From JAWWPG01 sp033850885 (lineage in GTDB: Bacteria > Actinomycetota > Actinomycetes > Propionibacteriales > Nocardioidaceae), in contig JAWWPG010000052.1 in NCBI GenBank assembly GCA_033850885.1, forward strand, positions 1 to 64,000: DNA of 64,000 bases. The letters are read 5' to 3'. The position numbers and the translations under genes were made by a program. Of the stretch, positions 15,951 to 24,363 are shown one piece after another (position 1 is the first letter of the stretch; the number at the start of each line of letters is the position of its first letter). Below the pieces are notes generated by a model, which was not told the origin of the DNA, made no database searches, and saw only the letters and a program-made list of their open reading frames with translations.

Positions 15951-17357
15951 TTGAACCGGTCCCGACGGCCAGCCTCTCGTTTATCGCTGCAAATGTTTGC
16001 GTTCCTCCTGCTTCTCTTGGGCTTGATCCCCACGACCGCTCCCTTGGCTTCCGCCAGCGGGACCATGCCTTGCGCCCCCTTGGTGTTCTTCGGAGTTCGA
16101 GGCTCAGGAGAGACCGAAACAGATCATAGTGGATTCGGGCGCACCGTCGCGGCCGTCGATAGCGAGGTGGTGGCCCGCGTGCCGGGAACGCTGAGCTACG
16201 AGATCACTTACCCAGCCATCCCGATGCCCTACAACGCTAAGAGCTTTCTCCAATACCTCCCCCAGTACAATGCAAGCGTTAAGGCTGGGACTAGCACCTT
16301 ACTCGCAGAGGTTCGTGAACAGATCGCCAGCTGCCCCGACGCGCAGATTGTTTTAGCCGGATACAGTCAGGGTGCGCAGGTTGTGGGTGACGCCTGGATG
16401 GACCACATGAGCGCCAGCGAAAAGGGCCACATCGTGGGCGTAGCCTTACTGGGTGACCCCAAATTCAAGGGGGCTCAAACCGCCGTAAACGTTGGGGACT
16501 ATGTGAAATCCATGAATGGCATCTGGGACAGTATGCCACTCGAATCTCCGCGGACTGTGCCGGCGGCGTTAGTGCCAAAAATCCGTAGTTATTGCCTTGC
16601 CAATGACCCAATATGTAACTTTTCCGTATCGAACGCTTTATTCTGTAAGAGCGCGCCTTCTAGTTGTCCGCACGTGCACTACCCGGATTGGTACTATCAG
16701 GGAAAGAAGTACACGACTTCAGCGGGTGACTTCCTGGCATCGCGTTGGAGTCCTACTCCCGCGATGATCGCCATCACTCCCGCCGCACCGATGCCTGTAG
16801 GAATTGTCCTGGACCTTAAATCAATTTCGCCCTGTCCAGCCGGTTCCGATACGGTGGGTGTATTGAACCCGACGCATCCTGCGCGAGTCCAGTACGCTGT
16901 GTTGGATCCGACGGGGGGTTGGTCCATGAACCTTGACCCATCTTTTGATTTCGAAACACAGGATGGGTCGACCTTGCAATTATTGGCCACTTGTTATGGT
17001 ATTAATTTGACGCCCACGCGGGTTTACCCCGTCCTCTCGTACGTGATGCAACCCCAACTGACCGAGAGTCTAAGTGTGACAGCTCTCGACTCAAGCACGA
17101 ACACCCTCACGGCCACTCCCGACAAACCTTGTCCGGTGCCCTCTGACCATGTATACGTTCAATTCAGCATTCAGGGCCCTGACTATACTGGGGCATATGC
17201 CACCTCGCCGGTATCCCCGACTGGCGATTGGACAGCGAGTGTTGGGATGCCCGTATTGTCAGATGGCGACTTTTATGCGGCCGCAGCGTTTTGCATGGTA
17301 GGCCCTAGCGACAATAATTCTATAGAGACGTATCAATATGCCGCGGGGCTTTCATGA
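15951..17357 (+). CDS. Secreted cutinase-family serine hydrolase with extra C-terminal domain
   Basis: A 468-residue exported protein. Basic start RSRR, hydrophobic core (about residues 13-28) and an Ala-Ser-Ala site near 33-36 make a Sec signal peptide. The alpha/beta hydrolase has FFGVRGSGE (47-54), the nucleophile GYSQGA (Ser139), an Asp in LANDPIC (219) and a His in CPHVHYPD (241 or 243), the cutinase catalytic triad; the family cleaves cutin, lipid or polyester bonds. Residues about 270-468 are a second, probably beta-rich domain with paired cysteines that I do not recognise; most cutinases end near 220-280. The start is a TTG. A/T-richer codons than the core suggest transfer. Confidence 0.85.
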   Translation: MNRSRRPASRLSLQMFAFLLLLLGLIPTTAPLASASGTMPCAPLVFFGVRGSGETETDHSGFGRTVAAVDSEVVARVPGTLSYEITYPAIPMPYNAKSFLQYLPQYNASVKAGTSTLLAEVREQIASCPDAQIVLAGYSQGAQVVGDAWMDHMSASEKGHIVGVALLGDPKFKGAQTAVNVGDYVKSMNGIWDSMPLESPRTVPAALVPKIRSYCLANDPICNFSVSNALFCKSAPSSCPHVHYPDWYYQGKKYTTSAGDFLASRWSPTPAMIAITPAAPMPVGIVLDLKSISPCPAGSDTVGVLNPTHPARVQYAVLDPTGGWSMNLDPSFDFETQDGSTLQLLATCYGINLTPTRVYPVLSYVMQPQLTESLSVTALDSSTNTLTATPDKPCPVPSDHVYVQFSIQGPDYTGAYATSPVSPTGDWTASVGMPVLSDGDFYAAAAFCMVGPSDNNSIETYQYAAGLS

Positions 17358-17414
17358 TGTGAGCTCAACCACGAGTGGTACGACTGGCCCCGATTTGAAT
17401 GAGCGCCGGAGCCG

Positions 17415-17750
17415 CTAGTGGGGCGTTTCTGAAGTTCGGTGACGGTTCGCTTTTTTGGGGATCTGGTCGGTGGTCTTGGTCCACACGAAGGGGTGGCAGC
17501 GGTCGTTCGAGCCGTTGATGAACGCTCGGAGTTTGGCGTCCCTATCGCGAACGCTGCCGAAGGTGCCCCGGTGGATGGCCTGCCTCTCGGTGATCCCGAA
17601 CCAGACCTCGACGAGGTTAAGCCACGACCCGACGTCGGGGTGAAGTGAAAGGGGACGCGGGGGTTCGCCGCTAGCCAGTCGCGGATCTCGACTTGTTTGT
17701 GTGTGGCGTAGTTGCCATCCCAGTGGGGACACGCGACGTTGTGGCGTGTG
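17415..17750 (-). mobile_element. IS630-family transposase C-terminal remnant
   Basis: Leftward, one frame gives NYATHKQVEIRDWLAANPRV and HFTPTSG, and the next frame continues GSWLNLVEVWFGITERQAIHRGTF and DRCHPFVWTKTTDQI to a stop at 17415. Together they are the end of an IS630/Tc1-type DDE transposase, including the catalytic Glu in LVE. The frame change and missing N-terminal half make it inactive. Confidence 0.75.
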
Positions 17751-18110
17751 CCTGGCGCGCAAGTGGTGGGGAGCGAGATGCCCTTCCCCAGGACCGGTTT
17801 GTCGACTGGACTGTCCCGGACACCAAGCAGGACGTGGAGGGGATGGTCGCCTCCGCGAGCGGCCCGTATGTGCCCGTTTAGCCTGACGCCTCCAGCGAAC
17901 CCGCTAGACCGCGGGCAAGTTTATCTAACGTCCGAGTGGATTTTTGGTAATGCGTGAATTGACAAGCCCAGCGGAGAGAATGTCCGATTAGGGTGAAGGG
18001 CGGTGAGCTAGTGGTGTGTCACAGTAGCTCTATTAGTCTTTCATTGAGATACTTGGTGTGTGGCGAAATCATGTGCGCACACTGACTTTGACCGTTCAGG
18101 AACGCTCGGC
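17751..18110. other. Spacer between two facing IS630 tails
   Basis: No gene recognised. The segment separates two transposase remnants of the same family that point away from one another, and probably consists of decayed element DNA. Confidence 0.4.
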
Positions 18111-18416
18111 GCTCGAGGTGCAGGCGCGGGCGAAGGGTCAGCCGGCGAGGGTGGTTTCACCATGCACTTCACCCCAACGTCAGGGTCATGGCTTAATCTG
18201 GTCGAGACGTTCTTCTCGATCATCACCCGAGAGGCCATCAGACGCGGCACCTTCACCAGCGTCAAAGACCTCATCGGCGCGATCGAGACCTACGTCGACG
18301 CCTGAAACGAACGATGCGAGCCCTTCACCTGGACCAAAGACGCCGACACCATTCTCGCCAAAGCCACCAACCCCAAGAACCGCAACACTCACAACACGTC
18401 AGTTACAGACCACTAG
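18111..18416 (+). mobile_element. Second IS630-family transposase tail with in-frame TGA
   Basis: Rightward frame: FTMHFTPTSGSWLNLVETFF, then EAIRRGTFTSVKDLIGAI, a TGA at 18303-18305, then NERCEPFTWTKDADTILAK to a TAG at 18414-18416. This is the same transposase region as the remnant at 17415 but a different sequence version and opposite orientation. The in-frame stop and absent N-terminal half mark it as dead. Confidence 0.75.
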
Positions 18417-18518
18417 CGGATCGCCGCCAGTTCCCCCTCACCGGAGGAGTCGCACCGATGGCCTTCGCCGAGCCTGTCGTATCCGAGCGGCACTGCTGCG
18501 TTGGCACTTACCTCGCAG

Positions 18519-18944
18519 TCAGTCCGTGACCACGCGACGGATCGCGTCCACTGTACCGGCATCGCCTTCATTAGCTTCGTACGGCTGATCGGACGCAACG
18601 AATATCCAAACGATCGAACGTCCGTCATTGCGGACGGCGTGCGACCACCCGTTGGGCGGCGCGAAACTCACGCAACCCGAGCCGGTGAACTTGCGAGACA
18701 ATGGGTCTGTTCCGGAGCCCGTATCCCAGTGGACGCTAACGTCATCAGTGTACACAACCGCGATTAACTCGCCTCGCCTCATGTGATAGTGGTTACCTCG
18801 AACCTTTCCTGGCTGGATAGCCGCAATGTGCACGTCCTGGATCGATCCGAAAGAGTTCAGTTCACTTTCACTGAGCGAGAAGCTCTGTCCCCGTTCGTCA
18901 GTCGAGTCGCTGGGGAAATTGAACTCCAGTTCGGTCGATGCCAT
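18519..18944 (-). CDS. Small cupin-domain protein
   Basis: A 141-residue single-domain cupin. The first cupin motif is IQPGKVRGNHYHMRRGELIAVVY (about 42-64), with the His pair and Glu that usually hold a metal; the second is FAPPNGWSHAVRNDG (about 93-107). RGNHYH is typical of cupins that handle sugars or nucleotide-sugars, but the substrate is not shown. AGAAGGG precedes the ATG. The larger gene at 18979-20301 ends 34 bp upstream on the same strand, so they likely form an operon. Confidence 0.75.
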   Translation of the reverse strand: MASTELEFNFPSDSTDERGQSFSLSESELNSFGSIQDVHIAAIQPGKVRGNHYHMRRGELIAVVYTDDVSVHWDTGSGTDPLSRKFTGSGCVSFAPPNGWSHAVRNDGRSIVWIFVASDQPYEANEGDAGTVDAIRRVVTD

Positions 18945-18978
18945 GACGAATTCCCTTCTGTGATGCGCCGATTGCGTA

Positions 18979-20301
18979 TCAGCGTGTCACTCCACCAGCC
19001 AGATCGTCCAGAATCTTTTTAATTTCACGCTCTCGACGCCGTACGGGTTTACGCCGTTGCGCATATAGATATGGCCAATGCTTAGCCAGAAATGGACTTT
19101 TAAACCAGTGAAGCCTCCGCAATCCTACCAAGCCTCCCGTCAAGACTGTAAGTACAACGCTCCCAACATTAAAAGGGTCACCTGGATTCGTGATCTCACT
19201 TAAGATATCGACGATAATGCTGGCACCGGCTAGGCTAGCACTCTGTGGGTCCGAGAGTATCTCTCGAAGCGGGGCGGATTGGTCATCCTCATCGAGGTCT
19301 TCTCTCAGGCGCCGGACCACCACTCCTTCCATGCGATTCACGTCTCCGTCGATTTGATAACTTTCGTATAGATTCGAGTACCAAGTCACCAAGGCCTTGT
19401 GTCCAGGGCCGTTCACGAAACGAGTCAGGTTGAGGGGACGGGTACGCGTCCGATCCTCGAGACTGCGCAACAGAGCAAGTATCTGAGTAGATATCTTCCG
19501 TGCGACTTCTTGGCTTCGCTCGGCGTCGTCTCTGACGTTTTTCCTTTCCTCCTCGGAGTTCGGTAGCCCGGCGATGGCCTTGGCGGTCTCTACGACCGGG
19601 TTCGACGCGTCACTTTCAAGAATCAGAGCCAGCCGCTCAAGGAATAGGCTGTCGGGAGGATCTAAGAAGAAGGGAGCTCGGGCCGACGATACTTTGTATG
19701 CTTCTGCATGATTCACAGCATCTATCAGCACCGACCGCACTATCGCATCCGGAGTGTTTTCCTCACGGGCGGCTGCCTGCTTGACTCCTGGCGGGAGGCG
19801 CAATCCTGGAGCAAGGAATGCACGGTGGATCTCCATCCGCTCAAGCTCAGTCAGTCCTGAGGTGAGCTCATCCACCAAGCTTGGCCCCGGTGCAGCGCCT
19901 ACGGCCATCACCCTCGCGACAGGACAGTCTATCTTCTTACGAACCGCCTCCGCGTACTTCCGCTCATCTTCCTCAAGGATGGCTCTGATCCCGCCATCGA
20001 TCATTTCATCCCAGGCGTAACCTTCCCATTTGCTGACGGCGTTCCTCTCCCGCCACTGTCGGTCGGTCAGCCACTCTCTACGGCCCAGCACCCGGATCGC
20101 ACCATTATTTATGAGGTCGAGGAACTCTGGAGCTGAGATGTTAGCTTGCCCCGTTTTGAAGAAAAAGCTGGACGGCGACCATAGCGTCACGGGAGAACTG
20201 GTTGCCACCATCTGACGCAGTGACCGATAGCCCTCATCGTCATATTCAGAGATATGACAAAACGTGGGGAACGTCGACTCAACTTTGGCCACGCTGGTCA
20301 C
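18979..20301 (-). CDS. Hypothetical protein, 440 residues
   Basis: I recognise no family. An N-terminal alpha/beta-looking part (TFPTFCHISEYDDEGY, VTLWSPSSFFF, NNGAIRVLGRREWL) is followed by a long charged helical region (about 250-360) and a short hydrophobic stretch (GSVVLTVLTGGLVGL, about 387-401) before a very basic tail (QRRKPVRRREREIKK). It might bind membrane or nucleic acid. It starts at a GTG. With the cupin 34 bp downstream it forms the only gene pair in this part of the island; base composition is lower in GC than the core. Confidence 0.55.
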   Translation of the reverse strand: MTSVAKVESTFPTFCHISEYDDEGYRSLRQMVATSSPVTLWSPSSFFFKTGQANISAPEFLDLINNGAIRVLGRREWLTDRQWRERNAVSKWEGYAWDEMIDGGIRAILEEDERKYAEAVRKKIDCPVARVMAVGAAPGPSLVDELTSGLTELERMEIHRAFLAPGLRLPPGVKQAAAREENTPDAIVRSVLIDAVNHAEAYKVSSARAPFFLDPPDSLFLERLALILESDASNPVVETAKAIAGLPNSEEERKNVRDDAERSQEVARKISTQILALLRSLEDRTRTRPLNLTRFVNGPGHKALVTWYSNLYESYQIDGDVNRMEGVVVRRLREDLDEDDQSAPLREILSDPQSASLAGASIIVDILSEITNPGDPFNVGSVVLTVLTGGLVGLRRLHWFKSPFLAKHWPYLYAQRRKPVRRREREIKKILDDLAGGVTR

Positions 20302-20941
20302 CGGCCCTTCGCCTCGCAGAGTTCAGTGAACAATTTGTCGTCCACTCGAGTTCCAGCATAATCTCCAACCTTCCCGCCCACCCCCAATCTTGACCCCAGA
20401 CGATTGCTTGCGCAAACACGACATGACCAACAGCCGCACTGACACTCATCGGCTGGCGCGGGCAAACCGCCGGCCGACCCTGCACCCGCCTGAACCGGAC
20501 ACCGGCATACAACTCGACGGTGCGATGGCAACGCCCCGCCAGCCCGCCAACATCACGAAACGAACCCGTCTCGTCGACCGCTTCCAGAATCTCCACGACT
20601 TCCTCTTCAGACTCCATAGGCCTCCCGCCTCTACGAGCGATGGGGGCTTCAGCACTAAGAAGCGCACCTGAGGAGGAGCCTCGACCGCAGGACGCGCCGG
20701 TCGGACGACAAGGTGTCGGGCCGAGCTCTAGCACCACCGGGCGCATCTCATGATCGCGAGCGGGCAGGAGGCGCACTCCGAGCGGCCAATGGCGATCGCG
20801 ATGCCACCGCAACTCCTGAACACTCGAAACCGTGAAGTAGTGGTGCATCCGCATCGGGATGGTGTGCCTTGGCCAAGGCGTCCAGTCAGCAAGGAGTAGC
20901 CGCTAGCATCTGGTGGTTCGCAAGAACCAGAGAGGGGACAA
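20302..20941. other. Gap with IS21 scar, otherwise empty
   Basis: Apart from the IS21 IstA remnant (about 20400-20617, minus) I see no gene. The last 15 bases hold the ribosome site GAGAGGGG of the Nudix-like gene. Confidence 0.5.
20400..20617 (-). mobile_element. IS21-family IstA N-terminal remnant
   Basis: From the ATG at 20615-20617 the protein reads MESEEEVVEILEAVDETGSF then DVGGLAGRCHRTVELY, the N-terminal HTH of IS21-family IstA in Actinobacteria. After RRV the match is lost and no DDE domain follows, so only the start of the gene survives. No istB is present. Confidence 0.7.
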
Positions 20942-21496
20942 ATGAGCGACGAGCCAGCTTTCACTCATGGGGATTGGGTTCAAGTGTACGTAGATCCGGA
21001 TCCGGCGGGCCAAGGGCCCGGATATATCCGAATTGTCGAGCGGTACGGAGCGCGGGGAGTCGCGATTCTACCGATATCGGGCGATCGGCTTGGCCTTGTG
21101 ACGGTCTACCGGCGACTTTTGCAGCGATCGTGCCTCGAGATCCCTCGCGGCTTCGGCGGGGAAGGAACGGGTCCGCTGTCCGATGCCGTCCGAGAACTGC
21201 ATGAGGTAACTGGCCTAGTCGCCGACGAAAGTTCTCTCATTCCACTGGGCGCGCTGAGTCCCAACAGCGGACTCCTAGCCTCGGAAGTGTTGCTCTACGC
21301 CGCCATGGTTCCTAAGGGTGGAGCGAAGACTGAGGTGGTGGACACCGACGAGGTGACCGACTTTGACTGGTACGGCATAGAAGAGGTTCTTGGTCGGATC
21401 TCCTCCGGAGGCATCGTCGACGCCTTCACACTTGCCAGTGTCTTGAGGGCTACGCTGCTCGGCCTGTTGCCAGCGCAAATTAAGACACAGGCCTGA
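20942..21496 (+). CDS. Nudix-fold protein with degenerate box
   Basis: A 184-residue protein with the Nudix hydrolase layout: strand RGVAILPIS, GLVTVYRRLLQRSCLEIPRG (about 49-72), a Nudix-like box ending DAVRELHEVTGL (about 86-97), and a C-terminal FDWYGIEEVLG. In the consensus GX5EX7REUXEEXGU the first Glu falls on Thr and the last Glu of EE on Val, so two metal ligands or supports are lacking. It may have altered chemistry or only bind nucleotides. Strong ribosome site upstream. The next gene starts 10 bases after its stop, so they are co-transcribed. Confidence 0.75.
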   Translation: MSDEPAFTHGDWVQVYVDPDPAGQGPGYIRIVERYGARGVAILPISGDRLGLVTVYRRLLQRSCLEIPRGFGGEGTGPLSDAVRELHEVTGLVADESSLIPLGALSPNSGLLASEVLLYAAMVPKGGAKTEVVDTDEVTDFDWYGIEEVLGRISSGGIVDAFTLASVLRATLLGLLPAQIKTQA

Positions 21497-21506
21497 GGCG
21501 CCGGTT

Positions 21507-22085
21507 ATGGCCGTTGCGCTGATAGGTAAGACCCATGATCGCGTCCTCATCGGCGATCTCGACAGCACTCATCAGGCCGACCTGGTGGATGCCTGGCGCC
21601 AGGAGGGTATCAATGCGTCGTCGAGCGACTGGGCAACTCGGCTCGACCTTGCATGTGGCCGCCTTCGTCTGGAGACACTGCTGTCCGAGCGAGTGGTGCT
21701 TACAGACGCCCAGGCCTTTGACGGTGGTATCGTCACTCGCCTGGCGGCGACCGGCCGCTTAAATAGGATTCGTCGCTCACCCGACCAGCCTCTGCCGATA
21801 GAGCTGCGGGTAAGGCACCCCGATCCTGCGCGTGCATTGTGGCTGATGTATCACAAGGAGGATGGCGCACCCACCCAGTTCCTTCCGTCACTTTTCGCGG
21901 GCGGAGGCAACTTGTCGCTGGCCGGCACGGAACAAGGCCTTTCGGGATCCTCGGACGCGGTTATAGCATGCGCAAGGACGTTGACGGCGGCGGGTGTACC
22001 CTCAACCGAGATCGAGGAGGCTATCGGCGGTTGGGGGGCTCTCATCGAAGCCTGCGCGTCCAACGTCCTCCCCTCCTCCACATAG
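21507..22085 (+). CDS. Hypothetical protein, first half of an amber-split frame
   Basis: A 192-residue protein that I do not recognise. It contains LLSERVVLTDAQAFDGGIVT (about 57-76), which reads like a conserved core, and PIELRVRHPDPARALWLMYH. The stop is a TAG (22083-22085); the same frame continues without another stop as QAKPTFIQWMQESEKLW and on to 22718. The two parts look like one protein of about 400 residues with an in-frame amber codon. Co-directional with the Nudix-like gene. Confidence 0.6.
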   Translation: MAVALIGKTHDRVLIGDLDSTHQADLVDAWRQEGINASSSDWATRLDLACGRLRLETLLSERVVLTDAQAFDGGIVTRLAATGRLNRIRRSPDQPLPIELRVRHPDPARALWLMYHKEDGAPTQFLPSLFAGGGNLSLAGTEQGLSGSSDAVIACARTLTAAGVPSTEIEEAIGGWGALIEACASNVLPSST

Positions 22086-22112
22086 CAGGCGAAACCTACG
22101 TTCATCCAGTGG

Positions 22113-22718
22113 ATGCAGGAGTCCGAGAAACTATGGACCAGCGACCGTCTCCGGGCGGACCATTGCCTCAGCGCGGCGGCAGGGGAGCTTCTTGACGACG
22201 TTCTCGCACTCAAGAATGACCGGGGCGGCGTGCATCGGCTCCTAGATCAGATCGTGGAGAACCCCGCGTCCGATGAGGACCTCCTTAGGGCTGAGCAGTG
22301 GACGAGACTGTGGTACGGCGAGCGGTATCGCCGGGCTCAGGCATTTCAGCATCGCGCGGACTACCGAGGCTCAGACTCGGGTCTATTCGAGGACGAGGGC
22401 AGGTATCGGAGTGTCCTAGCACGGGTAGGGGCTTCCGGACCGGAATTGAAACAAATAGAGATGCAGCTCCCTCCCGGTTTCATGGACTTCTTGGGAACCG
22501 TGAAGACTCACAGTTGGCAGCACATTCTTGGGCTTCACCAGGCAAATCTGCGGTCTTGGTGGGACGAAGGTGATGTGGACGGAATCCGACGCGTATTCGA
22601 CTACCCCAGCGAGGAGGCTGACAGGGTCAATGGCCGCACAGAGCCGGCACACTCGATCCTCAAGTCCTTCGGAACGAACCTCCTTAAGGACATGGTTGGC
22701 CCTACCGCTCAAGTTTGA
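22113..22718 (+). CDS. Hypothetical protein, second half of the amber-split frame
   Basis: Residues after the amber codon, with a possible internal restart at the ATG 22113 (201 residues). It is helical and charged, with no motif I can name (LWYGERYRRAQAFQHRADYR, MQLPPGFMDFLGTVKTHSWQ). Near its end the frame also seems to slip: one base out of register the sequence goes on as FDTTGVTTVFVIQLLESAAE to a stop at 22848, more protein-like than the in-frame end GPTAQV. So the original gene may have run to 22848 and this copy may be a pseudogene. Confidence 0.5.
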   Translation: MQESEKLWTSDRLRADHCLSAAAGELLDDVLALKNDRGGVHRLLDQIVENPASDEDLLRAEQWTRLWYGERYRRAQAFQHRADYRGSDSGLFEDEGRYRSVLARVGASGPELKQIEMQLPPGFMDFLGTVKTHSWQHILGLHQANLRSWWDEGDVDGIRRVFDYPSEEADRVNGRTEPAHSILKSFGTNLLKDMVGPTAQV

Positions 22719-22848
22719 CACAACGGGTGTCACCACCGTGTTCGTCATCCAACTCTTGGAGTCGGCGGCGGAGGCCGCGGCATTTGCCTCGCCAACACGT
22801 CCGCGCGTTGAAGTCACAGATTATCTCGACGACATCAGGAGGCTCTGA

Positions 22849-23407
22849 ACCGGCGCGAGGCCGGTCTCAGACCTCGAAGGACACCGCGGAACGGTGGGCG
22901 ATACGCGCCGCCAGTTGAATGAAGGTCCTCTCCGCCGCCGGCGGGACCCAGCGAAGGCGCGTCCTTCCGTCGCCAATGACTCATCCACTCCTCCTCGGCT
23001 CGGCGGGTGCTCGGACAGTTTTAGATCTGCGCGAGCGAAGCCGGTGAGGATGCTGCGCTGCCGAAACCCACACAACGGGCGAGATGTTGTCGCCCGCCAA
23101 CTACGGCAACGTGCAGCTTTACGAGCGCGCACCGCACCGAGTTGCCCAAATCACTCCGATACATACTGTCCATCCTTCGCGCGGTTTGCATCGTCCACCG
23201 ACCGCATCCGGATGGCCGCTCCCTCCGCCGATGGACGCGTTCGCCGAGCAAACGCCGACATCCCGCGCAACAGTGGTTGGGACAACCTTTTGGCACTTGT
23301 GTACTTCGTGTGGGCGGAGTACCAGGAGAAGGTCAAGGGCAGGCCGCGGGACGGCAGCACGCCACGGTCACGTCCCCGCGACCCGGGCAACGACAGCGAG
23401 CCGCTCG
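22849..23407. other. Island-core junction, no gene
   Basis: No gene recognised. MLSPANYGNVQLYE near 23080-23122 faintly resembles the C-terminus of IS3-family transposases (LSPxxYE), but the neighbourhood does not extend the match, so I only note it. Conserved chromosomal genes start just to the right. Confidence 0.4.
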
Positions 23408-24166
23408 TCACAACGCCCGAGTGATCCCGCCGTCGACCGGAAGCATCGCCCCGGTGATGTACGACGAGACTGGCGAGAGCAGGAAGACGGCAGCGGCGGC
23501 GAACTCCTCCGGCTTTCCGAACCGGCGCAGCGGGATTGTCGCCAGCTGGGCGCGGCGGGTGGCCTCTGGGTCCTCGGTCGCCGCATCGAGCTGCTGCAGG
23601 CGCTCGGTCTCGACGCGACCCGGCAGCAAACCGTTGACCCGGATGCCTCGTGGACCCAGCTCGTCGGCGAGCGTCTTGGCTGCCATGGCCAGGCCAGGCC
23701 GGAGCCCGTTCGAGATGCCGAGGTTGGGGATCGGCTGCTTGGCGGAGGTGGACAGCACGAACACGATGCTTCCCCCGTCTACCAGCTCTTTGGCCACGGT
23801 GGTCGCGAGCCTCAGGGCGCCGAGGAAGATGCTCTCGAAGGGCTGACGCCAGTCCTCGTCGACCTTGTCGACGATCGGGCCGGGCGGGGGGCCACCGACG
23901 CTCACCAGGAGTCCGTCGAGGCGCCCGAAGCGGTCCTTCGCGGCGGTGACCAGCTTCGCCGGCGTTGCCGGGTCGGCGTTGTCGGCGGCCACTCCCACCG
24001 ACGACTGTCGGCCGAGAGCCGCGACGGCCTCGTCGGCGTGGCTCTGCAGCCGGCTCGACACGACGACCTTCGCGCCTTCCGGGACCAGCCTGTCGGCGGT
24101 TGCCCTCCCGAGGCCCCGCGTTCCGCCGGTGATGATGTACACGCGCTCCCGCAGCCCCAGGTCCAT
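23408..24166 (-). CDS. Short-chain dehydrogenase/reductase with atypical active site
   Basis: A 252-residue SDR. The NAD(P) site is TGGTRGLG (13-20), followed by an acceptor stretch VVVSSRL and an ADNAD motif (61-65), and the C-terminal PVDGGITRAL is typical. The catalytic Tyr-x3-Lys is missing: where it belongs (about 152-156) the sequence is ISNGLRPGLAMAAKTLA. I recall an actinobacterial SDR subgroup with this RPGL variant; substrate unknown. The start is the ATG at 24166 with GAGAGG upstream; the open frame beyond it is the repeat array. It lies at the island-core junction. Confidence 0.85.
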   Translation of the reverse strand: MDLGLRERVYIITGGTRGLGRATADRLVPEGAKVVVSSRLQSHADEAVAALGRQSSVGVAADNADPATPAKLVTAAKDRFGRLDGLLVSVGGPPPGPIVDKVDEDWRQPFESIFLGALRLATTVAKELVDGGSIVFVLSTSAKQPIPNLGISNGLRPGLAMAAKTLADELGPRGIRVNGLLPGRVETERLQQLDAATEDPEATRRAQLATIPLRRFGKPEEFAAAAVFLLSPVSSYITGAMLPVDGGITRAL

Positions 24167-24181
24167 CCTCCCATCCTCTCG

Positions 24182-24363
24182 TTGACCCGTCGCAAAATTG
24201 CCGTCGACCCGTCGGAAAATTGGGGTTGACCCGTCGGAAAGTTGAACAAACACTCGTTCTTTGACCGACGCACAGCCACTTTTCGACGGCTGAACGGCAA
24301 CTTTGCGACGGCTGAAGGGCAACTTTGCGACGGGTGAACGGCAACTTTGCGACGGGTCAACCG
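24182..24363. repeat. Seven 22-bp repeats, three inverted against four
   Basis: Four direct copies with exact 22-bp period start at 24276, 24298, 24320 and 24342 (core CAACTTTGCGACGG). Three copies in the opposite orientation, also at 22-bp period, occupy 24182-24247 (core GACCCGTCGSAAA). A 28-bp spacer (24248-24275) separates the arms, so the whole can fold into a long hairpin. The last copy contains the stop codon of the ABC exporter gene, and the first ends 15 bp upstream of the SDR start. All frames through it stay open on the minus strand. Confidence 0.9.

Noticed and set aside
23060..23130. IS3 transposase C-terminal remnant (MLSPANYGNV)
   Set aside because: Only a short motif fits and the flanks do not extend it, so I mention it only in the gap entry.
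24182..24363. Repeat array considered as a CRISPR
   Set aside because: The 22-bp period leaves no spacers: copies are back to back and mirrored, and no cas gene is near.
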